Positions 17,172 through 24,300 of a stretch of 64,000 nucleotides of DNA are shown here, piece after piece (the stretch's first letter is position 1; each line of letters opens with the position of its first letter). The DNA is from a virus: the IMG/VR virus record IMGVR_UViG_3300032401_000006, positions 1 through 64,000 of that record; one strand, 5' to 3'. Made by a program: the position numbers and the translations under genes. Under the pieces are notes generated by a model. The model ran no database searches and was not told where the DNA came from. It saw only the letters and a program-made list of their open reading frames with translations.

Positions 17172-17616
17172 GTCGATGCTCCGTCATGTCCCGCGTCAGG
17201 TTGATCAACTCCTGCAGCAGGCACTTCACGTGGTGGGCGTCCCAATCCTTGAACGGCGTTCCTGGCTCCACGATCCTGGTCGTGTGCACGCCGCCGTCAG
17301 GCAACTCGTTCAACTCGATCGTGATCCGACGGTGTGCACATCCAGCAGAAGAATCTTCCACCGCCGTCGGTTGAGCACTGCAATCGACGGCGACGACATC
17401 CGCAGGTTCCCGCTCGGGCCAGTGCCAGGTCCCGACCGCGTCTCCAAAGCGAACGCCTGACTGGCTGTGATGACTGTGTATACTGCCATGATGATAAGGA
17501 AAAAATTCGACCAGCTCGATCTCTTCTTGATTGTCGTGGATGGCGGTCACTACCGCAGCCAGACAAACACCGCTCTCTCCTTTGAAATGCACGATCCTGC
17601 CGATGGTGGGTTTCAC
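17164..17616 (-). CDS. Hypothetical phage protein, GRIVHF/GTWHWPE family (150 aa)
   Basis: Starts at GTG 17616 after AGGAGGAAGAATC and overlaps the previous TGA (GTGA). The N-terminal half (MKPTIGRIVHF, CLAAVVTAIH, VGTWHWPER) matches a small beta-rich family common in phages, with no known function. The second half (RRITIELNELPDGGVHTTRI, DWDAHHVKCLLQELINL) looks like a strand pair plus helix and may be an added part. Confidence 0.65.
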   Translation of the reverse strand: MKPTIGRIVHFKGESGVCLAAVVTAIHDNQEEIELVEFFPYHHGSIHSHHSQSGVRFGDAVGTWHWPEREPADVVAVDCSAQPTAVEDSSAGCAHRRITIELNELPDGGVHTTRIVEPGTPFKDWDAHHVKCLLQELINLTRDMTEHRRD

Positions 17617-17855
17617 GATTCTTCCTCCTGCAAGCGTATCAGGTTGCCACGGGGACCGACCTTGTAGGTCCGGCCGGTCGGGAATTCTATCCTGTCTCCT
17701 GGCTTGGATTTGCGGGGCGTGCCAGAGATAGGGAGCATTGCCTTGAAGAGCTGCTCCGGCGACATCTGATCAACAGACTTCTCTGCTTTTTCGATTTCGT
17801 GAAGCTCCTTCAACAACAGGTTCTTGTCTTCGATCGATCTTCCGAGGCGGGTCAT
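17613..17855 (-). CDS. Small hypothetical protein (80 aa)
   Basis: ATG 17855 shares bases with the stop of the gene before (ATGA), indicating coupling. A charged helix (KNLLLKELHEIEKAEKSVDQ) is followed by a basic beta segment (KPGDRIEFPTGRTYKVGPRG). Not recognised. Confidence 0.65.
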   Translation of the reverse strand: MTRLGRSIEDKNLLLKELHEIEKAEKSVDQMSPEQLFKAMLPISGTPRKSKPGDRIEFPTGRTYKVGPRGNLIRLQEEES

Positions 17856-18310
17856 ACTGTTCCATCCTCCATCTGCTGCAAGAGTCCTTTGAGGGCACCC
17901 TGCATCCGTTCATAGTGATCTGCCGGCCACATGTGATATGGATTGTCAGGCTCGAAGAAAGTCTCAATCATCATTTGAGAAGGCCCCTGCTTGGTCAATG
18001 TCAGTGTGATTTGACACTGAGCATCACCGAAGACCGCCTTGTCGATGGGTGTGTTCGTATCTACTTCAGGGATCTTCACGCTGCCAGTGGGTGGATCCGT
18101 GCGCAGTGTGGCCCGCGCGCTGTTCTCTGTCTTGGGCGTGTCAGGATCGCAGACGTGAGGGTGCCACTCGGTATTCGGATAAATCGGACCATCGGGATAA
18201 TCGAATGCGTTTCCACCGTTCTCCAAGGCCATCTTGCAGATCATTCGCCCACACCGCTCACAGGCATGGGGCCCGTAGTAAATGATTCGTGAACTTCTGA
18301 ATGTCATCAT
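17852..18310 (-). CDS. Hypothetical protein with N-terminal CxxC (152 aa)
   Basis: Begins MMTFRSSRIIYYGPHACERC behind AAAAGGAGAAACTGAG. Residues 17-25 (CERCGRMIC) with HPHVC about 25 residues later make a likely zinc site. The C-terminal half is a strand-rich unit (AQCQITLTLTKQGPSQMMIE) plus a helix. First clear gene of the cluster that leads to the sigma factor. No family recognised. Confidence 0.65.
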   Translation of the reverse strand: MMTFRSSRIIYYGPHACERCGRMICKMALENGGNAFDYPDGPIYPNTEWHPHVCDPDTPKTENSARATLRTDPPTGSVKIPEVDTNTPIDKAVFGDAQCQITLTLTKQGPSQMMIETFFEPDNPYHMWPADHYERMQGALKGLLQQMEDGTV

Positions 18311-18355
18311 CTCAGTTTCTCCTTTTCCAGCGTAAGTAAAGAAATCAATTTCACT

Positions 18356-18563
18356 TCAATCCTCACCATCCGGCCCGAACGAAAACGAATCCGATGGGCT
18401 CATGCTCGGGCTGAACGAAAGTCCGTCCTCGTCGATGGGCGGGTCAACCTGCGTACTCACCGGAGAGATGGTGGTCGCGGCCTTCAAGCCAATCTTTACC
18501 CCCGACCGCGATACCTGCTACTGTTCCGATAAACCCATGTCTTCCTAACTTCATGTTCTTCAT
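18356..18563 (-). pseudogene. Small gene with apparent frameshift in a G run
   Basis: ATG 18563 follows a strong GAGGAG site and opens MKNMKLGRHGFIGTVAGIAVG, a likely membrane segment. Uninterrupted, the frame stops at 18444 after 39 residues. One base further on at the GGGGG run (about 18500), another frame continues as VKIGLKAATTISPVSTQVDP to an acidic end FGPDGED, stop 18358-18356. The joined 67-residue protein looks more natural. A sequencing error, a real mutation or a programmed +1 shift would each explain it. Confidence 0.5.
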
Positions 18564-19018
18564 ATCAGCTCCTCATATGATCTATTTCACCGTTTCACCG
18601 TCACGGCCGCTCACCGGAGAGCAAATCATGGAAGGTCAAAGTGCAAACCACAGAGAACGACTCAACAACAAAGAACAAAGCAACAACAAGATGTGCAAAG
18701 GTGTATACAGCAGCATCAAAGACGCAAAGCAGACTCACTCCGATGCATTTCATCAACTTCATCACGTGTGACAGAACCAAAGTCCGTTTGTCGCCCTCGA
18801 ACATCATGCTGCAGAGTCGAGACACGTGCTTCCCTGCACCGCGCCATATGTATGACAGAACGAGGGTTCATTTGACACCACCAAACCTTCGGACCCAAGG
18901 ACTGCTATACCGAATCGGTGGCTGGTTATAGGCAGCAGGGGGGTGAGGTGTCGCGTCACAGGTCACCAGACTCTGCCTGGTGGAGGTGTGTGTGCGACAG
19001 AACGGACTGTGGTCACAC

Positions 19019-19030
19019 ACTGTATACAGT
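19019..19030. promoter_or_regulatory. 12-bp palindrome ACTGTATACAGT
   Basis: Perfect two-fold symmetric site, typical of a dimeric repressor operator, about 30 nt downstream of the promoter-like sequence at 19058-19087 when read leftward. It is not a LexA box, whose half-sites lie further apart. Confidence 0.35.
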
Positions 19031-19057
19031 CCGTGGCTGACTGCAACGCGGGCGAGA

Positions 19058-19087
19058 CGTATAAACCCACGGACTATCTCCCAACAA
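19058..19087 (-). promoter_or_regulatory. Promoter-like TTGTTG-18-TATACG with GGGTT before -10
   Basis: Leftward -35 TTGTTG (19087-19082) and -10 TATACG (19063-19058), with CCGTGGGTT directly before the -10. The same GGGTTTATA context occurs at 23.24 kb and 63.77 kb, which suggests a shared promoter class. It would transcribe the head operon. Confidence 0.4.
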
Positions 19088-19119
19088 CCGCACCCAGGCG
19101 AGCCTCCAAGAGTTGTTGG
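19081..19119. repeat. Inverted repeat CCAACAAC / GTTGTTGG
   Basis: Perfect 8-bp arms separated by 23 nt, about 40 nt past the terminase stop. No U-run follows on either strand, so it is not a classical terminator. It overlaps the -35 element above. Confidence 0.4.
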
Positions 19120-19156
19120 GTGTATGACAGCCCCCTGAATACACGTGTTCTTCGTT

Positions 19157-20512
19157 TTAGGCACTGATTTGCTCCCTTGCCTGCTCTTTGCCCATGCGCT
19201 CAGCTCTCTGACTGTAGTAGTCCAGAAAGCCCGAGCACGCGTTCTCTATGAGCAGGTGCGTCGCCAAGTACACGAGTGCATCCATTCTGTTCGGAGATGG
19301 CTGCCCTGGCACCCACAGACACTGCTCGTCCTCCAGTTCGGGGAACGAGCCCACGTGGTGCATCTTGCCGTTCTCATAGAGTGCACTGACCGGATCTGCC
19401 CTGACTTGTTTGCCCCTGCTGGCATGCACCAGCGTGACTGGCACGTTGCCGTCGACTATGTGTATCGTGGTCTCGACCATCTCGCCGCCTTGATTGCTCT
19501 CCGCCACGATGAAGTCCGCCTTGTGTCGTTTGAAGACGTGCACGGCCTTGGTGGCCCAATCAAGCGGACTGCCCTGCATGGACGCGTCCTCCACCAAGTA
19601 CCCGTGATCGGCCGTCTTGCCACCGCACATGATGCCGGCCTCGTTTCCACCCGACGTGGTGGAAGGGTCTATGGCCACCGCCACGCGGTCGAACTCAGGC
19701 GGTGCGACGGGCAATCTGTATCTTTCTATTATGTCGCGTGTCCAGAGCGCTCCCGGTGCCTCGGTCACGTCTTCGGCGTCGAGCTCCATGCGCTTTGCTA
19801 TCGACGTCATGTCTTTGGATATCTCTTTGAGTGCTTCCGCACTGATGTAGCCATTTTCGCTCGACTTCCAGTGAAACGCCCTCCATCTGCTTTCTCGCCC
19901 TTCGGTCGACGCTCTGAGCTCTTCTTGTTTCGCAGCAGCAAACATCTTGGCAGCGTGTTGTGGGTCTCTCGCCTTGCTCGTGAACTTTCGTCTCGTCCAC
20001 AGACTGGGTGGAGTGTAGATGAAGACTGCATCACCGTTCGTGTCCAGGAGCATCGGAGCGCCCACCAACTCCCACGCGTCCTCGCACATCAACTGCCACT
20101 CGTCCAGTATGAGCAAGTCCGCGAAATCGCCCCTCAACGTGTCCGCGTTCCACGCAGTCTTCGCCCTGATGCGCTGCAGTGTTCCAGGGCGCTCTATCGT
20201 GTGCTCGGATTCGTTCTTCTTGAACACGCCCGCGTCTATCAGTGGCAGCAGTATCGACGTGACCCTGAACCAGAAGGCCTCGACTTGCTCTTGAGTGGGC
20301 GCCGCGTACAGAACTCTGTTGAACTTCGGCTGCAGGAAGCGCTTCACGGCTTTCTCCGACACACCTCTCGTCTTGCCGCCCCGTCTGCCTGCCCTGACCA
20401 CCGTTCGCTTGGCCGTGCAGTCTATGAAGAGCTTCTGTTGCGGGTTCAGCGCGCAATCACTGAGCTCCACCTTGTACTTGCGCTCTTGCTGCGTGTTGTA
20501 GCCTCTGCGCAC
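19157..20512 (-). CDS. terL: Terminase large subunit (packaging ATPase and nuclease)
   Basis: 451 residues from GTG 20512 (GAGGGAG 11 nt ahead). The N-terminal ATPase has Walker A RAGRRGGKT (about residues 40-48) and Walker B LLILDEWQ, with the coupling segment FIYTPPS. The C-terminal RNase H-like nuclease has VAIDPSTTSGGNEAGI, VAESNQGGEMV and MDALVYLATHLL, supplying its acidic metal ligands. It pumps DNA through the portal and cuts concatemers. The small-subunit-like gene lies 1.5 kb upstream with four small genes between, a looser arrangement than the usual adjacency. Confidence 0.92.
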   Translation of the reverse strand: MRRGYNTQQERKYKVELSDCALNPQQKLFIDCTAKRTVVRAGRRGGKTRGVSEKAVKRFLQPKFNRVLYAAPTQEQVEAFWFRVTSILLPLIDAGVFKKNESEHTIERPGTLQRIRAKTAWNADTLRGDFADLLILDEWQLMCEDAWELVGAPMLLDTNGDAVFIYTPPSLWTRRKFTSKARDPQHAAKMFAAAKQEELRASTEGRESRWRAFHWKSSENGYISAEALKEISKDMTSIAKRMELDAEDVTEAPGALWTRDIIERYRLPVAPPEFDRVAVAIDPSTTSGGNEAGIMCGGKTADHGYLVEDASMQGSPLDWATKAVHVFKRHKADFIVAESNQGGEMVETTIHIVDGNVPVTLVHASRGKQVRADPVSALYENGKMHHVGSFPELEDEQCLWVPGQPSPNRMDALVYLATHLLIENACSGFLDYYSQRAERMGKEQAREQISA

Positions 20513-20562
20513 CTTGTTCTGCTCTCCCTCTTTATGAGTGCTCTGCTTGGTTGAGTATATGA

Positions 20563-20775
20563 CTACGGTGTATGGATAGATGACGGCTTCTGCTGTGTGG
20601 ATGTGTGGCTGGTGTCGGGTGAAATACCTCTGTCTGACTTGAGTGTCTCTTTTGGTGTCTCTGATCGGCTGGTCATACGTATGGCGCGAATGATGTCAAC
20701 GTGACCGATGGCCCTGCCCAATGATTGAGGAGGCATTGGTGGTTGTAGGAGCGGCACCAAGCCCCACTCCACCAT
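20563..20775 (-). CDS. Small hypothetical protein (70 aa)
   Basis: ATG 20775 is preceded by AGAGAGGAGTGAGACAAG, a strong site, and opens MVEWGLVPLLQPPMPPQSLG. The second half is Ser/Thr/Lys-rich and polar. Its start makes sense only if the JAB-like gene upstream ends at 20782, in the alternative frame described there. No family recognised. Confidence 0.5.
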   Translation of the reverse strand: MVEWGLVPLLQPPMPPQSLGRAIGHVDIIRAIRMTSRSETPKETLKSDRGISPDTSHTSTQQKPSSIHTP

Positions 20776-21502
20776 CTTGTCTCACTCCTCTCTGGTGATC
20801 TTTGTTGCTTCGTCTACGATGATCGTTTCCCTCACTCTTCTTGAAATACGCGCTCTTGACCGCCGCCCTCACTGCCTTCTCGAACTCGGCTGGATGCTTG
20901 TCCACCGAATCTTTCATCGGACCTGAAAGATTGGCCGAGTACAGCAACTTGCCGGAGCGCCCCAAAGATTCCACCGTGGCGTGATCCACCATGTGCTCCA
21001 GATCATCCTGAAGGACCTTCCCGTCGTCTCTGTCCCTCAGCAGCGACTCCCTTGCGTTCTTGTACGCGCGGTCGTATTGCTCTCCCATCTGCTTGGCGTT
21101 GAACTTCCCGCCCCTCTCCGCCAGAAACGAGGCCCCGTGATGAGACACCGCCTCGATGGACTTGACCCCGGGGTGCTCCGCCAGATACCGCACGTCGCCA
21201 CCAGAGAGTGATCGGCCCGCCGGGTGGTTGTGGACCACGGACAATTGATTTGTGGGATCCTTCATCTTTGCTTCCACTTCTTGCGAGACGGTGGCTCCAA
21301 AGAAGTGGCCTTTTTGATCACCCACCACGCCACCATGCTGATCCAGCACGATCACGCGCTCGTTGCCTGTCTCTTTTCCGTGCGCAACAACCGTGCTTCT
21401 TGCACTCTCCACTCCCGCGGTGTACTGATTCCCGCGGAACTCGTGCCCCTCGACGTCGCCTTTGACTATGGCTGGCCAGGACGTTGGATTCCAGTTGTTC
21501 AT
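20696..21502 (-). CDS. JAB/JAMM-type metallopeptidase with phage joint motif; probable frameshift near its end
   Basis: Residues 14-30 hold the phage motif GDVEGHEFRGNQYTAG. A RadC/JAB-like domain follows: SVVHNHPAGRSLSGGD carries HxH, Ser and Asp of the JAMM zinc site, then VKSIEAVSHHGASFLAERGG. JAMM enzymes are zinc isopeptidases or peptidases; the spacing from HxH to Ser is one residue short of RadC but is seen in phage relatives. After AYFKK (about 20840) the frame turns into odd Arg/Gly sequence. One base over, it reads RVRETIIVDEATKITREE and stops at 20784-20782, just before the next gene's ribosome site. I favour a frameshift. Start ATG 21502 overlaps the previous stop. Confidence 0.65.
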   Translation of the reverse strand: MNNWNPTSWPAIVKGDVEGHEFRGNQYTAGVESARSTVVAHGKETGNERVIVLDQHGGVVGDQKGHFFGATVSQEVEAKMKDPTNQLSVVHNHPAGRSLSGGDVRYLAEHPGVKSIEAVSHHGASFLAERGGKFNAKQMGEQYDRAYKNARESLLRDRDDGKVLQDDLEHMVDHATVESLGRSGKLLYSANLSGPMKDSVDKHPAEFEKAVRAAVKSAYFKKSEGNDHRRRSNKDHQRGVRQDGGVGLGAAPTTTNASSIIGQGHRSR

Positions 21503-21768
21503 TCTGACAGGCCCTTCGGTGCGTCGCGTATTTGATAATCCTGTTTGTCGATGTCGATCACTCCCAAGGCCTTTTTCATTGCTGCTGTCTTGCCTGCACC
21601 GCGCCCGCTGGGTAAGATGATGTTGATCACGGTCCTGTTGGTGCGGTCAATTTTGCCGAGCAGCGCGTCGCCCATCCTCCTCGTCTCCATGATCGAGTCT
21701 GCGGTGGGCTCGGACCACACCCCGCAGATCCCCTCCTCGGTCAGGTCCGTCATGCGATCTCTGCTCAT
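21499..21768 (-). CDS. Small hypothetical protein with P-loop-like segment (89 aa)
   Basis: Starts at ATG 21768, two bases after the TAG of the zinc-protein gene, and ends overlapping the JAB-like gene start (ATGA). Contains INIILPSGRGAGKTAAMKK, which resembles a Walker A loop, but the protein is too short for a full NTPase. Function unknown. Confidence 0.6.
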   Translation of the reverse strand: MSRDRMTDLTEEGICGVWSEPTADSIMETRRMGDALLGKIDRTNRTVINIILPSGRGAGKTAAMKKALGVIDIDKQDYQIRDAPKGLSE

Positions 21769-21772
21769 GATC

Positions 21773-21997
21773 CTACGCGAACCCCCTCCTTATCGACCCT
21801 CCCACCACGCACACGACGGACAGCGTGGTGTGGTTGTGCGGTGGCTCGGCCAGACCCTCGTGGTAGGTCTCTTTGGACTCCTCGACGATCTTGAGGCACT
21901 CACGACAGTATCTGGCCGGCTGGTCCCGCCTGAAGCCGCGCATCTCCGCCACCCTGAAGTGCCCAGGCCTGCGGCACATCGAGCACCTCGGCGTCAA
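21773..21997 (-). CDS. Small zinc-ribbon protein (74 aa)
   Basis: Probable start TTG 21997, 6 nt after GGAGG and overlapping the previous TGA (TTGA). The frame is open further upstream, but that part lies antiphase in the small terminase gene. Two pairs CSMC and CREC, about 28 residues apart, form a zinc ribbon (CSMCRRPGHFRVAEM, RYCRECLKIVEE). The C-terminus has a short hydrophobic stretch (TTLSVVCVVGGSI). Confidence 0.55.
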   Translation of the reverse strand: MTPRCSMCRRPGHFRVAEMRGFRRDQPARYCRECLKIVEESKETYHEGLAEPPHNHTTLSVVCVVGGSIRRGFA

Positions 21998-22629
21998 TTC
22001 CCACCTCCCGTGTCCTTGTAGACGATGTTGATCTCGACCGGCCCGCCTGCTCCAGGCAGAAAGACGTTCTCTCTGAACTTCTCCGGTCTGTTGCCCTTCA
22101 GCAGGAATATGAGCAGCGTGTCCGAGAACTCCCGCGTGAAGCCGCACACCTTGCCTTGATGATACTGGGGCTTCATCGTGCCTTCGGTCGCCCTCCGCCA
22201 CGCCTCTTTTTCAAGATAGTCGCACGCTGCCTCTTTGGCATCGTTCTCGAAGATGGCCTTGAACTCGAGATCATTGATGGCCCAGCCACGCGCCGTGTTG
22301 CGGGTCACACCGGACATCTTGCACGCGAACGTCATGTTGCCCGTGCGTCCGTAGATGGCCAGGAAGGCACGCTTGCCCGGGTGCTTGATCTTGCCGAGCC
22401 AGGGAAACTCGACCTTCGGAGAGGTGTTGCCCTCGGCCTCCATCGCTTTGATCAAGACCTCGTTGATGCGGCGTTGTCGTTCGGCGTTCAGTGCGAAGGC
22501 TTCGTTCAGATCGAGGGGACCACCGTTCTTGCCACTGTCCTTTCCATTTCCATTGTGCCCGTTGCCGTTCTTGGGCACCGTGGCCACGGCGGTCTTCGGC
22601 TCGAGATCGAACGGGTACTTTTTTCTCAC
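21994..22629 (-). CDS. Terminase small subunit-like DNA-binding protein
   Basis: 211 residues from GTG 22629 (GTGA overlap). The N-terminus has a flexible Asn/Gly stretch (NGNGHNGNGKDSGKNGG). The core reads KRAFLAIYGRTGNMTFACKM, SGVTRNTARGWAINDLEFK, YLEKEAWRRATEGT and LLIFLLKGNRPEKFRE. This is the helix-turn-helix plus helical pattern of phage small terminases, which recognise the packaging site and regulate TerL. The C-terminus ends in a short beta tail. Confidence 0.7.
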   Translation of the reverse strand: MRKKYPFDLEPKTAVATVPKNGNGHNGNGKDSGKNGGPLDLNEAFALNAERQRRINEVLIKAMEAEGNTSPKVEFPWLGKIKHPGKRAFLAIYGRTGNMTFACKMSGVTRNTARGWAINDLEFKAIFENDAKEAACDYLEKEAWRRATEGTMKPQYHQGKVCGFTREFSDTLLIFLLKGNRPEKFRENVFLPGAGGPVEINIVYKDTGGGN

Positions 22630-23138
22630 CTGTATTTCCTCTTGGCGGTCAACTCTCTGACCAGCTTGTCACTGAGTCGGGGATCTACGTTTCTGTTGCG
22701 GGTTCCTTGCTGCGGAAGTGGTGTGTCGTCGTCTGGTTGATGCTGCTCTCGACACGTCTTGCAGGTGCACTTGCACTCGGCCGGGCCAGAGAGATCCGGC
22801 CCCAACACTAGCATTATGTTGCGACCCTCTTTGTCTATCAGCAACGCGTGTTGCTCGTAGTCATCGAATATCAAGAGGATGATGGGAAGCAACGTGGCTT
22901 TGTTGTCCATGAGGCATCCGGCGTGATTGAGAACCGGGAACACGAACTGTGGCACCCTGATCTCGCGCCCCGTGTCCCATATTTTCAATGGGTGACCCCA
23001 AAGCAGTTTGGTTTCTGATTTGATCTCGATCATAGCAAAAGCTGAGCACCTTCGATTTTTGAGAGTTTGAAAAGGTTTTCTCTCTTCCTCGTGATCGTCC
23101 TGTACTTCAGACAAAAAGCTGTCGATGCTTTTGTTCAT
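22626..23138 (-). CDS. Hypothetical protein with C-terminal Cys cluster (170 aa)
   Basis: ATG 23138 is taken as start; no clear ribosome site is seen and TTG 23141 is equally possible. The middle has hydrophobic strands (KATLLPIILLIFDDYEQHAL). CKCTCKTC near residue 126 is a likely metal site. A charged tail (LSDKLVRELTAKRKYR) follows. First gene after the promoter-like site at 23.24 kb. No family recognised. Confidence 0.6.
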   Translation of the reverse strand: MNKSIDSFLSEVQDDHEEERKPFQTLKNRRCSAFAMIEIKSETKLLWGHPLKIWDTGREIRVPQFVFPVLNHAGCLMDNKATLLPIILLIFDDYEQHALLIDKEGRNIMLVLGPDLSGPAECKCTCKTCREQHQPDDDTPLPQQGTRNRNVDPRLSDKLVRELTAKRKYR

Positions 23139-23238
23139 CAAAAGGAAGTCGTGTTGTTCGACGTGATCTCATCAGTATCTCATGCTTTCACCAGCCTTGT
23201 GCGACACAGTCTCGAACAAGTGCAAAAAGTCGGTAATA

Positions 23239-23268
23239 ACTATAAACCCTCGGTCGACTACAAGTAAA
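23239..23268 (-). promoter_or_regulatory. Promoter-like TTTACT-18-TATAGT ahead of terminase operon
   Basis: Leftward -35 TTTACT (23268-23263) and -10 TATAGT (23244-23239), with GAGGGTT directly before the -10, like the sites at 19.06 and 63.77 kb. It lies in the 145-nt gap before the terminase-side genes. Confidence 0.4.
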
Positions 23269-23286
23269 GCGCTTTTAATAATTCAA

Positions 23287-23505
23287 CTATTCACTTTTGA
23301 GCTTACCATTGTGAATTACGATGAATTCAGCCTCGGCATCGTCCGCCTTGCGGCGCAAACTTGCAGCCAACTCCCTGGCCTGATTCGGCGAGAAGATAAT
23401 GTGTCCATCTCCACTCTCGTCAACCAACATGGCTGGATGATTGAAAACAACTTCACCCTTTCCGTTGGTCCCTATTTCAACGTGCCCACCGATTCTGTCT
23501 GCCAT
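23287..23505 (-). CDS. Small hypothetical protein (72 aa)
   Basis: Start ATG 23505 chosen because GGAGAG stands just ahead; an in-frame ATG at 23535 overlaps the previous gene. Reads MADRIGGHVEIGTNGKGEVV, IIFSPNQARELAASLRRKAD and EAEFIVIHNGK: a beta unit, a helix and a strand, with no recognised family. Confidence 0.65.
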   Translation of the reverse strand: MADRIGGHVEIGTNGKGEVVFNHPAMLVDESGDGHIIFSPNQARELAASLRRKADDAEAEFIVIHNGKLKSE

Positions 23506-23512
23506 TTTATTA

Positions 23513-23863
23513 TCACTCTCCTGAACCTTTTCCACAATTCAAACAAGTCCAAGCTCCGCCCTCTTCATTCTTGCACATCTCTCCTCCGCAGCCAGCGCAG
23601 GATGGCGGATCAAGTTCTGGCTGCGAAGCATCGTATTCAGGCATGAACTTGCTGGGATCGGCGAACAGTCCAATCATTCTTTGAACATCCATCGGACTGA
23701 GACGGATCGCTTTTGACTTCCACTCCTCGATGACACTTTTGCGAGTCATCTTTTCGATCTGAACCCAACCATCATTGTGGATGATGACTCTGGCCACACA
23801 CTTTGGATTGTCTTGAATCGTCCGCATGGCAACAATGGCGTATGCATTATTTTCAGGCAACAT
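23513..23863 (-). CDS. Zinc-ribbon protein (116 aa)
   Basis: Starts at ATG 23863 behind AGGGGGGGAAATCT. The N-terminal 70 residues form an alpha/beta unit (AYAIVAMRTIQDNPKCVARV, RLSPMDVQRMIGLFADPSKF). The C-terminus is a clear zinc ribbon with CAGCGGEMC and CLNC. Possibly a transcription or nucleic-acid-binding factor; not assigned. Confidence 0.65.
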   Translation of the reverse strand: MLPENNAYAIVAMRTIQDNPKCVARVIIHNDGWVQIEKMTRKSVIEEWKSKAIRLSPMDVQRMIGLFADPSKFMPEYDASQPELDPPSCAGCGGEMCKNEEGGAWTCLNCGKGSGE

Positions 23864-23899
23864 AGATTTCCCCCCCTATAAAAATATCGCACTTGCTGT

Positions 23900-24283
23900 C
23901 TACAAGTCACAACAGACGGCGCTGCACCAAGCGGCTGCCACCACGCGGGCGAGTTCGTAGAAATCTGGATGCAGCGTGGACTCTCCGGCACCGACGATTC
24001 CTATTTTTCCATACGGAGACAGCTCGGCGATGATGTTCATGGTGACACGCCACGTCTCCATCGACACGAAGCGCCAATCATTCCTCTTGAAAAGCCGCAT
24101 ACCACAGAAGACACACGCGAGATTGCACCCGTGAACGGGCTCAAGCCACCACCACCATGAATTCACCTTGCCAAGTGGACGCTTGGGATTCTTGCCGAGA
24201 CTCTCAACCGCCGTTCTCATCTCTCCAACCAGCAGTTTGTCAGCCAAGAGGCACTTCTTTATCTCCAACAACTGCTCCACCAT
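23900..24283 (-). CDS. Radical SAM protein, truncated after the cluster-binding half
   Basis: 127 residues from ATG 24283 (GGAGAAGATATAA ahead). The [4Fe-4S]/SAM motif is intact: VHGCNLACVFC (CxxxCxxC), followed by a SAM-binding segment GIVGAGESTLHPDFYELARV. Full radical SAM barrels need roughly twice this length. Here the frame ends soon after (AAAWCSAVCCDL), with no continuation visible downstream in other frames. Either a broken gene or a minimal enzyme. Confidence 0.65.
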   Translation of the reverse strand: MVEQLLEIKKCLLADKLLVGEMRTAVESLGKNPKRPLGKVNSWWWWLEPVHGCNLACVFCGMRLFKRNDWRFVSMETWRVTMNIIAELSPYGKIGIVGAGESTLHPDFYELARVVAAAWCSAVCCDL

Positions 24284-24300
24284 TTATATCTTCTCCTCTA

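Larger units (their letters stand above)
18766..19130 (+). repeat. Four dispersed copies of GTGTRYGACAG(AAC)
   Basis: Copies at 18766-18777 (GTGTGACAGAAC, one base shorter), 18848-18861 (ATGTATGACAGAAC), 18990-19003 (GTGTGCGACAGAAC) and 19120-19130 (GTGTATGACAG). All are in the same orientation, spaced 80-145 nt. Possible protein-binding sites; function unknown. Confidence 0.5.
18564..19156 (-). other. 593-nt noncoding region between terminase and head operon
   Basis: No convincing gene; a 74-codon leftward frame (18825-18601) has no ribosome binding site. The region holds four copies of a short repeat, a 12-bp palindrome, a long inverted repeat and a promoter-like sequence, listed separately. 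It lies just after the large terminase gene and before the head gene cluster, so late-operon control or a packaging site are both possible. Confidence 0.5.

Noticed and set aside
18601-18825. 74-codon leftward frame with a hydrophobic stretch
   Set aside because: No ribosome binding site and no coupling to a neighbour; kept only as part of the noncoding region.
19145-20554. 469-codon open frame on the plus strand
   Set aside because: Exact mirror of the large terminase gene, with Arg/His/Leu-rich shadow composition and no ribosome site.
23746-23991. Continuation of the radical SAM protein in another frame
   Set aside because: The frame opposite its end has no radical SAM-like sequence (mixed Cys/Arg/Ser, no TNG-type motif).
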